Shown: positions 9,162 through 20,227, counted from the first letter of the stretch. The stretch: 27,404 nucleotides of DNA from an uncultured Collinsella sp. (GCA_902497025.1 CABVDJ010000031.1:1-27404); one strand, 5' to 3'. Notes: generated from the sequence alone by a model not told the origin. Numbers and translations are program-made.

Positions 9162-9398
9162 CTAGTGGCTGTGCGGGCAGTTGGCGCAGCAGCCGCTCGT
9201 GGCGCTGGTGCTGGAGCCGCCGCTTCGCTGGTCGGTGTTGTAGAAGCCGCTACCCTCAAATTTAATGCCGCTGGCCGAGAACGTCTTGGCCGCCGGGGCA
9301 CCGCAGCTCGGGCAAACGACCTCGGGAGTCTCGGACATGGGATGCTCAACCTCAAACACGTTGCCGCAGCTCGAGCACTTGTAATCGTAGCGCGCCAT
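9162..9398 (-). CDS. FmdB-family putative regulatory zinc-ribbon protein
   Basis: A 78-residue protein starting MARYDYKCSSCG, the hallmark of the FmdB/CxxC_CxxC_SSSS family. Two CxxC pairs (C8/C11 and C29/C32) would bind one zinc. After a Gly/Ser-rich linker the C-terminus carries a second Cys/His cluster (C70, C71, C74, H76, H78) that could bind metal too. The function of the family is not established; a regulatory role is only a name-level inference. GAAAGGGAAG precedes the ATG. It follows the GH13-GH77 gene on the same strand, with a terminator-like hairpin between them, so expression may rely on read-through or on a promoter inside the 88-base gap. Confidence 0.85.
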   Translation of the reverse strand: MARYDYKCSSCGNVFEVEHPMSETPEVVCPSCGAPAAKTFSASGIKFEGSGFYNTDQRSGGSSTSATSGCCANCPHSH

Positions 9399-9420
9399 AA
9401 TACTTCCCTTTCAGCACAAA

Positions 9421-9442
9421 GCGGGCAGATTACTCTGCCCGC
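9421..9442 (-). terminator. Terminator-like hairpin after the GH13-GH77 gene
   Basis: GCGGGCAGA and TCTGCCCGC form a perfect 9-bp stem with a TTAC loop. On the minus strand a short TTTG follows. It lies between the fusion-enzyme stop and the zinc-ribbon ribosome site, so it may end the glycogen transcript or attenuate it. Confidence 0.6.
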
Positions 9443-9486
9443 AAAAATTCAAACGCCTGTAACTGTACCCTATATCGGGGGTTTTA

Positions 9487-12400
9487 TCACGCTTCGCCCC
9501 AGAATCTATGGTTGTTGCGCAGGAGCTGTGCGGTTTTGTTTTCGGCGGCTGCAATGTCCGCCTCGTCAGCCTGCCAGGTCCAGTTGCCCGTGGCCACGCC
9601 CGGCACGTTCATACGTGCATCGTCGCCCAGCCCCAGCACGTCCTGCAGCGGCATCATAACGAGCGGAGCATCGCTTGCCAGGGCGTTGCCCATGAGCTCG
9701 CTTGCCAGTGCAATGCCGCTTGGCTCGTCGCCGCCCGCAAAGGAGTGCGTGCACCATCCGGCAAGCGTCGAGGTGTCGTCCGTCGAGGTGTACAGGATCT
9801 TGCCCGGTGTGGGATGAATTCCGCAACGAACGTCGTAGTCGCTAAACTCCAGCACGTCCATGCCGGGGAAGCCGCAGGTCGAAGCCATGGCGCGAACGCC
9901 AGGCGTCAGATAGCCCAAGTCCTCTGCGATAAAGTTGAGCGGACCCAGCTCGTCGTAGGCGGTCTGGAACAGGTCCTTGCCTGGTCCCGCCAACCAGCGA
10001 CCTTCGGCGCAAGCCTTGCCTGCGGGGATACTGAAGTAGCTGTGGAAGCCCAGGAAGTGATCCAGGCGCACGCGGTCGTAGAGCGAGAAGGCGCGGCGCA
10101 GGCGATCCATCCACCAGCTATAGCCGTTCTTCTTCATGTGGTCCCAGCGGAACGTCGGATTGCCCCACACCTGGCCCTCGGGCGCAAAGTTGTCGGGCGG
10201 CGCGCCGGAAATTTCGATTGCCTTGCCGGTATCGGACAGCCAGAAGTTCTCGGGTTCGCTCCACGCGTCTGCCGAATCGTCGGAGACATACATCGGGATA
10301 TCGCCGATAACCTCGATGCCCTTCTTGTGCGCATAGTTCATAAGCTCGCACCAAGCCAGGTCAAAGCGGTACTGCATATACGCCTGAAGCTCGGCCTCGT
10401 TGTGGAAGCGCTTGTCGTCGATCAGATGCTCGTTGTAGCGCGCGACATCTGCCGGCCAATCGTGGCGCGACTCGCCCTCAAAGTACTTCTTAACGGCCAT
10501 GTAGACGCAGTATTTCTCGAGCCAATCGGCATTGCGATGTTTAAACGCTGTGTACAGCGGATCGGCATCCTCGCCGCCGCGGGCCTTCCAGGTCTCAAAG
10601 TCGGCGGCCAGCTCCTCGTGGCTCTCGGGTAGCAGGTCGATATTTCCTGCAAAGGCCGAAGGACCGGCGTAAGGGGAGCGGAAGAAGTCCGTGGGGTTGA
10701 CGGGTAGAACCTGCCAGTAGCGCATGCCCATGGCGGCCAGATGGTCGATAAAGCGACGCGTGGGTGCGCCGATCGTACCGGGCTTGCCGTCATCGGTCGG
10801 CACCGATGTGATATGGCACACAACACCTGCGCCGTGATCGAGCGGCTCTTGCAGGCGCTGCTCGGCATGGTGATAGATGATCGACGAGCCCAGCGGGTAC
10901 AGGTCGAGCGTAACCGTACCGTTGTGAATCTCGCACTCGTGACCACTGATCACATCGCTCGCGCATTCGCCGAGTGCCGGAATGGTCACACGATGCGAGT
11001 TGCGCAGGCTGCGGTTGATGATAACGGTCGCAGACTCGCCGTCCTTGCCCGTACGGTTGTAGGCCAGCACTTCGTCATTGAGCGCGAAGGCCTTGATTTC
11101 ACCGTCGATCATAAACGGCAGCGCGCGGCGCACGGCCGAGGCATTCTTGACAATCGCAAACGTATCGAAGTCGTGCAGGTCTTCCTTGGTCGGCATGGTG
11201 CGACGATTTCCTGGATCGGTGAGACCCTCCAAGCCGTACTCGTCACCGTAATAGATTGAGGGAACACCCGGGAAGGTCATCTGCATGAGCGTCGCGAGCC
11301 AAAAACGGCTCTTGGCCAGGCCCATCGCGTTCTCGTCCAGACGCCATTTGCTGCGTTCGCACTCGGGCAGCTGCGACTCGTCGGGGCCGCCGCCGAGCAC
11401 CGAGATAATGCGTGGACGGTCGTGGCTCGAAAGCAGATTAAGTGCGCAAGACAGGGCCTCACGCGGATAGTTCTCGCGCAGGGTTTCGATATCCTCGGCC
11501 GCCTGGTAGGCGTTCTTGTAGCCCATCAAAAAGCCGATGACCATGTCGCGGAAGGGATAATCCATAGCCGAGTCGAGCTCGGAACCTTGCAGATATCGAC
11601 GCAGATGGCCGTAGCTGATCTTGTTGGAGGCGTCTTCCCAGACTTCGCCGAGCAACAACGCATCGGGCTTTTCGGCAAGTACTGCCTTCTTGATCTCGGC
11701 TAGGAAATCGTCGGAAAGCTCGTCGGCCACATCTAGGCGCCAGCCGTGTGCGCCGGCGCGCAGCCATTTGCGGATCACGCCGTCCTTGCCCAGGAGCCGC
11801 TCGCGTACCAGTTCGGAGCTCTCATTGATGGCGGGCATATTGCCCACGCCCCACCAGCAGTCGTACGAGCCGTCCTCGTGGAAATAAAACGCATCGCGCC
11901 ACGGCGAATCCTCGCTTTGCCACGCGCCCACGCCGGGGTAGTTGCCGTAGCGGTTGAAGTAGATCGAATCGTCACCCGTGTGGTTAAAGACGCCGTCCAG
12001 AATGATGGAAATGCCCAGCTTCTCGGCTGCTTGACACAGTTCGGTAAAGTCCTGCTCGGTGCCCAGGATCGGGTCGATCTTGGTGTAGTCGGCCGTGTCG
12101 TAGCGGTGGTTGCTCGCGGCTTCAAATATGGGGTTGAGGTAGATAGCTGTAAAGCCCAGCTCGGCGATGCGAGGCAAGTCTTCCTGGATACCCTTGAGCG
12201 ATCCGCCGTAAAAGTCCCAGGTCTTGATGGAGCCGTCCTCGGCGCGCTCGTACACAGGCGGCTCGTTCCAGTCCTCGACCATCCGGCGCTGGATTCCGTT
12301 ACGCGGTTTTTCGACCTCGGCCAGCGTGCGCTCGCGCCAGTGCTCGTCGCGGGCATAGCGATCGGGGAAGATCTGGTAGACCATTCCGCGCTCGTACCAC

Positions 12401-12783
12401 TCGGGTCGAACTTCGCGGTGCTTGTAGACGGTGACCTGGAATGACGGCACCTCGGCGTAATCGTAGGTTATGCCTTCGCCGCCGGTGCGTCCCTGCGGTG
12501 CGCCCAAGCGGACCTCGGGCTGGCCCTCGATATTGCATATAAAGCTGTACCAGATAAGACAGGGCTCGGTGCACTCCAACTCGACGGTAAAGATGCCGTC
12601 GCCCTCGTGCGTCATGGGATACCGAGACTCACCGATCTCATCGACCCAGGTGCGCAGCGTAAGCGTTGCCTGCGCGGGATCGGCGTCCTCCAGAATCACG
12701 GAGAGCGAAAGGGTTGTTCCTGTGGTCACAGCGCCAAACGGAGTGCGAAACTGCGGTAGACGGCTGTTGTGTATCAATCTCAT
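9487..12783 (-). CDS. GH13 alpha-amylase/neopullulanase-type enzyme fused to GH77 4-alpha-glucanotransferase
   Basis: A 1098-residue fusion likely to act on linear and branched maltodextrins released from glycogen; no signal peptide is visible, so it is cytosolic. Residues about 1-125 form a beta-rich N-domain of neopullulanase type. About 130-640 is a complete GH13 barrel: DGVFNH (263-268), nucleophile D351 (GWRLDVAD), acid/base E380 (LLGEVWE), H454-D455 (SSHDRPR). About 645-1098 is a MalQ-like GH77 domain: DIPMYVSDDSADAW (828-841), nucleophile D908 (VRLDHFLGF), acid/base E954 (AEDLG), PLQDVLGLG (1045-1053). The normally conserved THDND loop reads STDDTS (1000-1005): the catalytic Asp is kept (D1003), but the flanking His, Asn and second Asp are replaced. 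No strong ribosome site precedes the ATG. It is the last gene of the glg cluster. Confidence 0.93.
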   Translation of the reverse strand: MRLIHNSRLPQFRTPFGAVTTGTTLSLSVILEDADPAQATLTLRTWVDEIGESRYPMTHEGDGIFTVELECTEPCLIWYSFICNIEGQPEVRLGAPQGRTGGEGITYDYAEVPSFQVTVYKHREVRPEWYERGMVYQIFPDRYARDEHWRERTLAEVEKPRNGIQRRMVEDWNEPPVYERAEDGSIKTWDFYGGSLKGIQEDLPRIAELGFTAIYLNPIFEAASNHRYDTADYTKIDPILGTEQDFTELCQAAEKLGISIILDGVFNHTGDDSIYFNRYGNYPGVGAWQSEDSPWRDAFYFHEDGSYDCWWGVGNMPAINESSELVRERLLGKDGVIRKWLRAGAHGWRLDVADELSDDFLAEIKKAVLAEKPDALLLGEVWEDASNKISYGHLRRYLQGSELDSAMDYPFRDMVIGFLMGYKNAYQAAEDIETLRENYPREALSCALNLLSSHDRPRIISVLGGGPDESQLPECERSKWRLDENAMGLAKSRFWLATLMQMTFPGVPSIYYGDEYGLEGLTDPGNRRTMPTKEDLHDFDTFAIVKNASAVRRALPFMIDGEIKAFALNDEVLAYNRTGKDGESATVIINRSLRNSHRVTIPALGECASDVISGHECEIHNGTVTLDLYPLGSSIIYHHAEQRLQEPLDHGAGVVCHITSVPTDDGKPGTIGAPTRRFIDHLAAMGMRYWQVLPVNPTDFFRSPYAGPSAFAGNIDLLPESHEELAADFETWKARGGEDADPLYTAFKHRNADWLEKYCVYMAVKKYFEGESRHDWPADVARYNEHLIDDKRFHNEAELQAYMQYRFDLAWCELMNYAHKKGIEVIGDIPMYVSDDSADAWSEPENFWLSDTGKAIEISGAPPDNFAPEGQVWGNPTFRWDHMKKNGYSWWMDRLRRAFSLYDRVRLDHFLGFHSYFSIPAGKACAEGRWLAGPGKDLFQTAYDELGPLNFIAEDLGYLTPGVRAMASTCGFPGMDVLEFSDYDVRCGIHPTPGKILYTSTDDTSTLAGWCTHSFAGGDEPSGIALASELMGNALASDAPLVMMPLQDVLGLGDDARMNVPGVATGNWTWQADEADIAAAENKTAQLLRNNHRFWGEA

Positions 12784-12844
12784 AGTACGGTCCAGTTCAA
12801 TAGAATCATGGCATGCTGGCCATGGGCTTTACGCACAGGATGTA

Positions 12845-12926
12845 AGTATATCTGTTGTACACAGGCTGTATAAACAACATCCGTTTACCATCGGCGAACG
12901 GTTGTCCTAGAAAATCGTTTTACCAA
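12845..12926 (-). promoter_or_regulatory. Upstream region of the fusion gene with -10 box and two operator-like sites
   Basis: On the minus strand a TATACT (12845-12850) is a likely -10 about 60 bases before the start; the -35 is poor. Upstream lie TGGTAAAC (12883-12890) and TTGGTAAAACGATTTT (12911-12926). The second is nearly identical to TTGGTAAAACGTTTTT in front of the HAD gene (22775-22790). A TGTTGT/ACAACA dyad (12853-12858, 12874-12879) spans the spacer. The sites suggest control by a DNA-binding regulator shared with the rest of the cluster. Confidence 0.45.
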
Positions 12927-12938
12927 CTATCAACAGAG

Positions 12939-12965
12939 AAGGGGCGCCCGGTTGGAGCGCCCCTT
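12939..12965 (-). terminator. Terminator-like hairpin after glgA
   Basis: AAGGGGCGC and GCGCCCCTT form a perfect 9-bp stem with a nine-base loop, 34 bases beyond the glgA stop. On the minus strand the tail is CTCTGTTG, a weak T-tract, so termination may be partial. It separates glgA from the promoter region of the fusion gene. Confidence 0.6.
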
Positions 12966-12999
12966 GCTTAGGGTTTGATGAGGTTTTGGATCGTCTGGA

Positions 13000-15237
<2,238 letters not shown>

Positions 15238-15260
15238 ATTGTCTCCCATGTTGTTATTCG

Positions 15261-15296
15261 AGAATAGCCGCCAGGCGCGAACCGGGCGGCTATTCT
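15261..15296 (-). other. Intercistronic hairpin between glgD and glgA
   Basis: AGAATAGCCGCC and GGCGGCTATTCT form a perfect 12-bp stem with a 12-base loop in the 90-base gap. On the minus strand it is followed by CGAATAAC, not a T-run, and then by the glgA ribosome site. It is more likely an mRNA-stability or processing element, or a weak attenuator, than a full terminator. Confidence 0.6.
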
Positions 15297-15327
15297 ACAT
15301 GTTACGAGCGATGTTGCGGTGCCAAAG

Positions 15328-16455
15328 CTAGCTCGCGTTGGTGATATCAGAAGTTAACGGGGCCTTTCCCAGCACCAGGATGTTCTCGGGCGTGCCGCGA
15401 AGCTCGGTGTTGGTGGGAACCACGTTGTTCTTGTCCAGGATGGCGTTCTCGACGCGAGCGCCGCTCTTGATGACGCAGCTCTGGTTGATGATCGAGTTGG
15501 TCACCGAGGCGCCTTCCTCGACCACGACGCCGCGCGACAGGATCGAGTTGCGCACAGTGCCCTTGATGATGCAGCCGGCCGAGATGATCGAGTTGCAGGC
15601 GTGGCTGCCGGTCGCATAGCGCGAAGGCGGCACGTCGTGAGCCTTGGTCAGAATCGGGCGCTCGGGGTCAAAGAGCTGGTCGGCCACGGTCTGGTCGAGC
15701 AGGTCCATGCTGCGGCGATACAGCGACTTCTCACTAAATACGCCCACGACCTCGCCCTTGTACTCGTAGCTGCACACGTCGATGTTGCCAAAGTCGCCCT
15801 GGAGTGCCTCGAGCAGGTCCAGATAGTCGGCGGCCTGGTAGTGGTCGATGATCTCGAGCAGCGTCTCGCGGTTGACGATGCAGCAGTCCATAGAGGCGTT
15901 GTCGCCGTACACGACGCCGGCGCTCACGCCCGTCAGGCGGCCGTTCTCGTTGATCTGCAGCTTGGTCTCGTCATCGACGTTGCGCGTGGCCTTGCAGTAC
16001 ACCACGGTCATCTGGGCACCGGAGTTCTCGTGCGCGTCGATGATGGTGTTGAGGTCCATGTTAAAGATGATGTTGGTGCCCATCATCACAACATAGGGCT
16101 TGTCCGAGCGCTGGAACAGCGTCTTGTTGGAGATGATGTCGCGCAGCAGGAAGCGCATGCCGCCCTTGGTGGTGCCATACGCGTTGCCGGGCACCATGAA
16201 CAGGCCGCCCTTCTTGCGGTCCAGGCCCCAGTCCTTGCCCGAGCCCACGTGGTCGATCAGCGAGCGGTAGTTGCCCGGCATGACGACACCGACGGTCTTG
16301 ATACCGGCATTCATCATGTTGGACAGCGGGAAGTCGATCAGGCGGTAGCGACCCAAAAACGGGACGGACGCGATGGGGCGGTCCTTGAGCAGCACGCTGC
16401 CGTAGGTCGAAGAGTAGTTAGCGGTGATATAACCGATGGCCTTGCGATTGATCAT
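15328..16455 (-). CDS. glgD: GlgD, non-catalytic or regulatory subunit of ADP-glucose pyrophosphorylase
   Basis: A 375-residue paralog of GlgC with a nucleotidyltransferase-like N-domain and a C-terminal left-handed beta-helix (hexapeptide-type repeats from about residue 280). Key catalytic features are lost. The GG-x-GxRL loop of GlgC is replaced by ITANYSSTYG (10-19), and the metal-binding Asp of SGDH (D128 in GlgC) is N128 in MGTNIIFNMD. In Firmicutes GlgD forms a heterotetramer with GlgC and raises its activity. The start is ATG 16455, four bases after the glgC stop with GGGGGA upstream; an ATG at 16494 would overlap glgC by 35 bases and is less likely. The two genes are translationally coupled. 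Confidence 0.93.
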   Translation of the reverse strand: MINRKAIGYITANYSSTYGSVLLKDRPIASVPFLGRYRLIDFPLSNMMNAGIKTVGVVMPGNYRSLIDHVGSGKDWGLDRKKGGLFMVPGNAYGTTKGGMRFLLRDIISNKTLFQRSDKPYVVMMGTNIIFNMDLNTIIDAHENSGAQMTVVYCKATRNVDDETKLQINENGRLTGVSAGVVYGDNASMDCCIVNRETLLEIIDHYQAADYLDLLEALQGDFGNIDVCSYEYKGEVVGVFSEKSLYRRSMDLLDQTVADQLFDPERPILTKAHDVPPSRYATGSHACNSIISAGCIIKGTVRNSILSRGVVVEEGASVTNSIINQSCVIKSGARVENAILDKNNVVPTNTELRGTPENILVLGKAPLTSDITNAS

Positions 16456-16459
16456 CGGA

Positions 16460-17608
16460 TCATTCCCCCTTCCCGATAACGACGTCATTTCCAACGACGG
16501 CCGTATCCTTGGTGGTATCGACAGAGCCGAGCTTCACGCCCTCTTCGACCGTGGAGTTCTCGCCCAAAATAGCGCGGCAGATGTGCGCGCCGCTCTTAAC
16601 GTGCGCACCCGGCAGCAGCACGGAGTCCTCGACCACGGCGCGCTCCTCGATGATGACATCGGTCGAAAGGATCGAGTGGCGAGCGGTGCCGTAGATCTTG
16701 CAGCCGTTGGAGACCAGGCAGTCGTCCAAGCGACCATCCGGACCAATGTAGTGCGGCGGACGCGTGGTGATGTTGGACATGATGGGGAAGTGCTTGTCAA
16801 ACAGATCGAACTCGGGGTTGTTGCCCAGCAGGTCCATCGAGGTCTCGTGGAAGCTGGCGATGGTGCCGACGTCCTTCCAAAAGCCGTGGAACTCGTAGCT
16901 GTACAGGCGCTTGCCCTCGCCGAGCAGCTTGGGGATGATGTCCTTGCCAAAGTCGTGGCTCGAGCGCTGGTCCAGAGCGTCCTCCTCGAGTGCCTCGATC
17001 AGCACGTCGGCCGAGAAGATGTAGATGCCCATGGACGCGAGGTTCGAATCGGGCTTATCGGGCTTCTCGGTGAACTTGGTGATGCGGCCGTCCTCGGGGT
17101 CTGTGGTCAGGATGCCAAAGCGGCTGGCCTCCTCCCAGGGCACGGGCATAACGCTCACCGTGAGGTCGGCGTTATTCTCAATGTGCGTCTTGAGCATCTT
17201 GCGGTAGTCCATGCGATACAGGTGATCGCCAGAAAGAATCAGGACGTACTTGGGGTCGTTGGCCTTGATGTAGTCGAGGTTCTGCGTAATGGCGTCGGCC
17301 GTGCCCGCATACCAGGCGCCACCGGTCTGCGTCTCGTACGGCGGCAGGATCGACACTCCGCCGTCGCGGCTGTCCAGATCCCACGCCTCGCCGGAGCCCA
17401 CGTAGGCATGCAGCAGGTAAGGGCGATACTGCGTCAGAACGCCCACCGTGTCGATGCCCGAGTTGGAGCAGTTGGACAGCGAAAAGTCGATAATGCGGAA
17501 CTTGCCACCAAAGCTAACCGCCGGCTTAGCGATTTTTTGGGTGAGCGCCCCCAATCGGCTGCCCTGTCCTCCTGCGAGGAGCATCGCGATGCATTCTTTC
17601 TTACTCAT
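16460..17608 (-). CDS. glgC: Glucose-1-phosphate adenylyltransferase (ADP-glucose pyrophosphorylase, catalytic subunit)
   Basis: Makes ADP-glucose from glucose-1-phosphate and ATP, the committed step of glycogen synthesis. The 382-residue product keeps the catalytic features: GGQGSRLGALT (13-23), substrate loop GGAWYAGTADAI (96-107), metal-binding D128 in SGDHLYRMDY, and the glucose-1-phosphate motif FTEKP (179-183). A beta-helix domain with hexapeptide repeats occupies about 285-382. AGAAGGAG lies six bases before the ATG. It sits immediately upstream of glgD. Allosteric effectors cannot be told from the sequence alone. Confidence 0.97.
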   Translation of the reverse strand: MSKKECIAMLLAGGQGSRLGALTQKIAKPAVSFGGKFRIIDFSLSNCSNSGIDTVGVLTQYRPYLLHAYVGSGEAWDLDSRDGGVSILPPYETQTGGAWYAGTADAITQNLDYIKANDPKYVLILSGDHLYRMDYRKMLKTHIENNADLTVSVMPVPWEEASRFGILTTDPEDGRITKFTEKPDKPDSNLASMGIYIFSADVLIEALEEDALDQRSSHDFGKDIIPKLLGEGKRLYSYEFHGFWKDVGTIASFHETSMDLLGNNPEFDLFDKHFPIMSNITTRPPHYIGPDGRLDDCLVSNGCKIYGTARHSILSTDVIIEERAVVEDSVLLPGAHVKSGAHICRAILGENSTVEEGVKLGSVDTTKDTAVVGNDVVIGKGE

Positions 17609-17647
17609 CGATTTCTCCTTCTGTCATCGATGTTTCTAACCCATTAG

Positions 17648-17720
17648 CGACGGACGCGGCGCTCGGTCGCGTCCGTCGAGTAATGCCGTGCTGGCATAAG
17701 GGAGCTCGGGGCCCTTATGC
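17648..17720 (-). other. Two hairpins between glgP and glgC
   Basis: The first (17694-17702 with 17712-17720, GCATAAGGG/CCCTTATGC) spans the glgP stop codon. The second (17648-17658 with 17668-17678, CGACGGACGCG/CGCGTCCGTCG) is an 11-bp GC-rich stem further along the transcript. Neither is followed by a T-run on the minus strand. They may set relative expression of glgP and glgCD through RNA stability or partial termination. Confidence 0.55.
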
Positions 17721-20141
17721 GTGCCAGATCTCGTCGCGGTACTCGCGAATGGTGCGGTCGCTCGAGAACCAGCCCGAGGAGGCGGTGTTGAGCAGGGCCT
17801 TGCGGTTCCAGGTCTCCTGGTCGCCGTAGCTGTTCGTGAGCTTCTCCCAAGCGTCGACGTAGCTGCGGAAATCGGCCATGACCAGGTCGGGGTCGTTGTT
17901 GTTCATGAGCTCGTTGTAGATGCTCTCGAAGTTGCCCGAAAGACCCGCAAAGGTGTTGTCCTTGAGCTCGTCCATCACGCGGCCCAGACGCTCGCGGTCG
18001 CCGTTGAGGGTATCCCATGCAAAGTAGCTGTTGGATGCCCAGAGCTGCTCGACCTCGGGGGCGGTCAGGCCAAAGATGGCCTCGTTCTCGCGGCCGGCCA
18101 GATCGGCGATCTCGATGTTGGCGCCGTCGAGGGTGCCCAGCGTAATGGCGCCGTTCATCATGAGCTTCATGTTGGACGTGCCCGAGGCCTCCTTGCCGGC
18201 CGTGGAGATCTGCTCCGAGATCTCGGCGGCAGGGTAGATGAGCTGGGCGTTACTCACACGGAAGTTGGGGATAAAGCAGACCTTCATGACCTCGTTGACG
18301 CGCGGGTCGTTGTTGATGACGTCGGCCACGGAGTTGATGAGGCGGATGGTCTCCTTGGCAAAGGTGTAGCTCGAGGCAGCCTTGCCGCTAAAGATGAAGG
18401 TCGTCGGCGTCACGTGGAAGTTGGGGTCGGCGATGCGGCGGTTGTAGATGTCCATCACCTTCATGATGTTCATGAGCTGGCGCTTGTAGGCATGGAAGCG
18501 CTTGACCTGTACATCGAAGACGGTGTTGGGGTCGATGACCAGACCGGTCTCGGCCTTAACGTAGGCGGCCAGGCGCTCCTTGTTGGCGCGCTTGGAGGCA
18601 CCCACGGCCTTCAGGAACTCGGTGTCGTCCTTAAACTCCTTGAGCTTCTCAAGCTCAAAGGCGTCCTTGAGCCAGCCGTCGCCAATGGCCTCGGTCACGA
18701 GCTTGGCGTAGGTGGGGTTGGCCTCGGCAAAGAAGCGACGGTGCGAGATGCCGTTGGTCTTGTTGTTGAACTTTTCGGGCGTCAGGGCATAGAAGTCCTT
18801 GAGCACGATGTTCTTGATGATGTCGGAGTGGATCTTGGCCACGCCGTTGACGCTGTGGCTGCAGATCACGGACAGGTTGGCCATGCGAATCTCGCCGTCC
18901 CACAGAATGGCGGTCTGGCGCAGGCGCTCCTGCCAACCCTCCTGCGTGGTGTCGAACGACTCGTGCCAACGACGGCTGATCTCGTCGATGATCTGGTACA
19001 CGCGGGGGAGGAGCTTGGAGAACGTGCCGATGGGCCACTTCTCCAGAGCCTCGGGCAGGATGGTGTGGTTGGTGTAGCTCACGACCTGCGTCACGATGTT
19101 CCAGGCGTCATCCCACTCGAGCTTCTTCTCGTCGATGAGGATGCGCATGAGCTCGGGGCCGCACATGGCAGGGTGGGTATCGTTGGTATGGATGGCAACA
19201 AACTGCGGCAGCAGCTCCCAGTTCGCCCCGTGCTCCTTCTCAAAGGTGTCGAGCAGGCTGTAGATGCCGGCCGAGACAAACAGGTACTCCTGCTTCAGGC
19301 GCAGCAGACGGCCGTGCTCGCCGGCGTCGTTGGGGTAGAGGATGGCGCTGATGGCCTCGGCCTCGGCGCGCTCGGCGTCAGCCAGGGCATAGTCGCCGCG
19401 GTTGAAGGCTTCAAGGTCAAAGTGCTCCTCGACCGGCTCGGCAGCCCAGACGCGCAGCTTGTTGACGGTCTCGCCGGCATACCCCACGACGGGGATGTCA
19501 TAAGGGACGGCCAGGATATCCTGCGTGTCCACCGTGCGGTAGAACGTGCGGCCGTTCTCCTCAAAGCCCTCGACGCGGCCACCAAACTTGATGGTCACGG
19601 CCTTGTCCTGACGGCGGACCTCCCAGGGATAGCCATGGGTGAGCCACTCGTCGGTAGCCTCGACCTGGCTGCCGTTGACGATCTCCTGCTTAAACAGGCC
19701 GTAGCGGTAGCGCATGCCGTTGCCGTAGCCGGCGATGCCCTCGGCTGCCATGGAATCCAGGAAGCATGCGGCAAGACGGCCCAGACCACCGTTGCCCAGA
19801 GCCGGATCGGGCTCCTGGTTCTCAATGACGGACAGATCGAAGCCCATGTCGTCGAGCGCCTCGGCGACCATGTCGCGCACGCCAAAGTTGAGCAGGTAGT
19901 TGTCGAGCAGGCGGCCGATCAAAAACTCGATCGAGAAGTAGTACACGCGCTTCTTGCCCTCGGCGGCGGCGCGGGCGTCGCTCTTGGTGGCAACGGTGCG
20001 GGCCTTCTCGGCCACGAGCTTGGCCAGGGCGTTAAAGCGGTCGAGGTCACTGGCGGCCTCGACGCTCTTGCCGCTGATGCTCATGACGGCATCGCGATAG
20101 AGCTCGGTAAACTCCTGCTTGTTGTCGAAGATCTTATTCAT
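17715..20141 (-). CDS. glgP: Glycogen phosphorylase
   Basis: PLP-dependent GT35 enzyme that releases glucose-1-phosphate from alpha-1,4-glucan ends. The 808-residue product is of normal length. Recognisable motifs are YYFSIEFLIGRLL (67-79), NGGLGRLAACFLDS (117-130), HTNDTHP (318-324), KTNGISHRRF (461-470), VKRFHAYKRQLMN (546-558), and the cofactor region EASGTSNMKLMMNG, with the PLP lysine at K659 and the phosphate-binding LDGANIE after it. The common form there is GTGNMK; a serine replaces the glycine here. AAAGGAA lies four bases before the ATG. It follows glgB by 94 bases; that gap contains a palindromic operator-like site and a small GC hairpin (20196-20210). Confidence 0.97.
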   Translation of the reverse strand: MNKIFDNKQEFTELYRDAVMSISGKSVEAASDLDRFNALAKLVAEKARTVATKSDARAAAEGKKRVYYFSIEFLIGRLLDNYLLNFGVRDMVAEALDDMGFDLSVIENQEPDPALGNGGLGRLAACFLDSMAAEGIAGYGNGMRYRYGLFKQEIVNGSQVEATDEWLTHGYPWEVRRQDKAVTIKFGGRVEGFEENGRTFYRTVDTQDILAVPYDIPVVGYAGETVNKLRVWAAEPVEEHFDLEAFNRGDYALADAERAEAEAISAILYPNDAGEHGRLLRLKQEYLFVSAGIYSLLDTFEKEHGANWELLPQFVAIHTNDTHPAMCGPELMRILIDEKKLEWDDAWNIVTQVVSYTNHTILPEALEKWPIGTFSKLLPRVYQIIDEISRRWHESFDTTQEGWQERLRQTAILWDGEIRMANLSVICSHSVNGVAKIHSDIIKNIVLKDFYALTPEKFNNKTNGISHRRFFAEANPTYAKLVTEAIGDGWLKDAFELEKLKEFKDDTEFLKAVGASKRANKERLAAYVKAETGLVIDPNTVFDVQVKRFHAYKRQLMNIMKVMDIYNRRIADPNFHVTPTTFIFSGKAASSYTFAKETIRLINSVADVINNDPRVNEVMKVCFIPNFRVSNAQLIYPAAEISEQISTAGKEASGTSNMKLMMNGAITLGTLDGANIEIADLAGRENEAIFGLTAPEVEQLWASNSYFAWDTLNGDRERLGRVMDELKDNTFAGLSGNFESIYNELMNNNDPDLVMADFRSYVDAWEKLTNSYGDQETWNRKALLNTASSGWFSSDRTIREYRDEIWHA

Positions 20142-20215
20142 ACGTTCCTTTCCCCCGGGGATGTTTCTCCCGGAACGGTTATGACATGTATCCTACGCCC
20201 CGTCGGGGCGGGTAC

Positions 20216-20227
20216 TTACCGTGGTAA
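20216..20227. promoter_or_regulatory. Palindromic operator-like site in the glgB-glgP gap
   Basis: TTACCGTGGTAA is a perfect 12-base palindrome. An identical copy occurs at 22713-22724, between the divergent glgB and HAD genes. A chance repeat of a 12-mer at two sites bordering the same operon is unlikely. It lies just after the glgB stop and could regulate an internal promoter for glgP. Confidence 0.5.
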
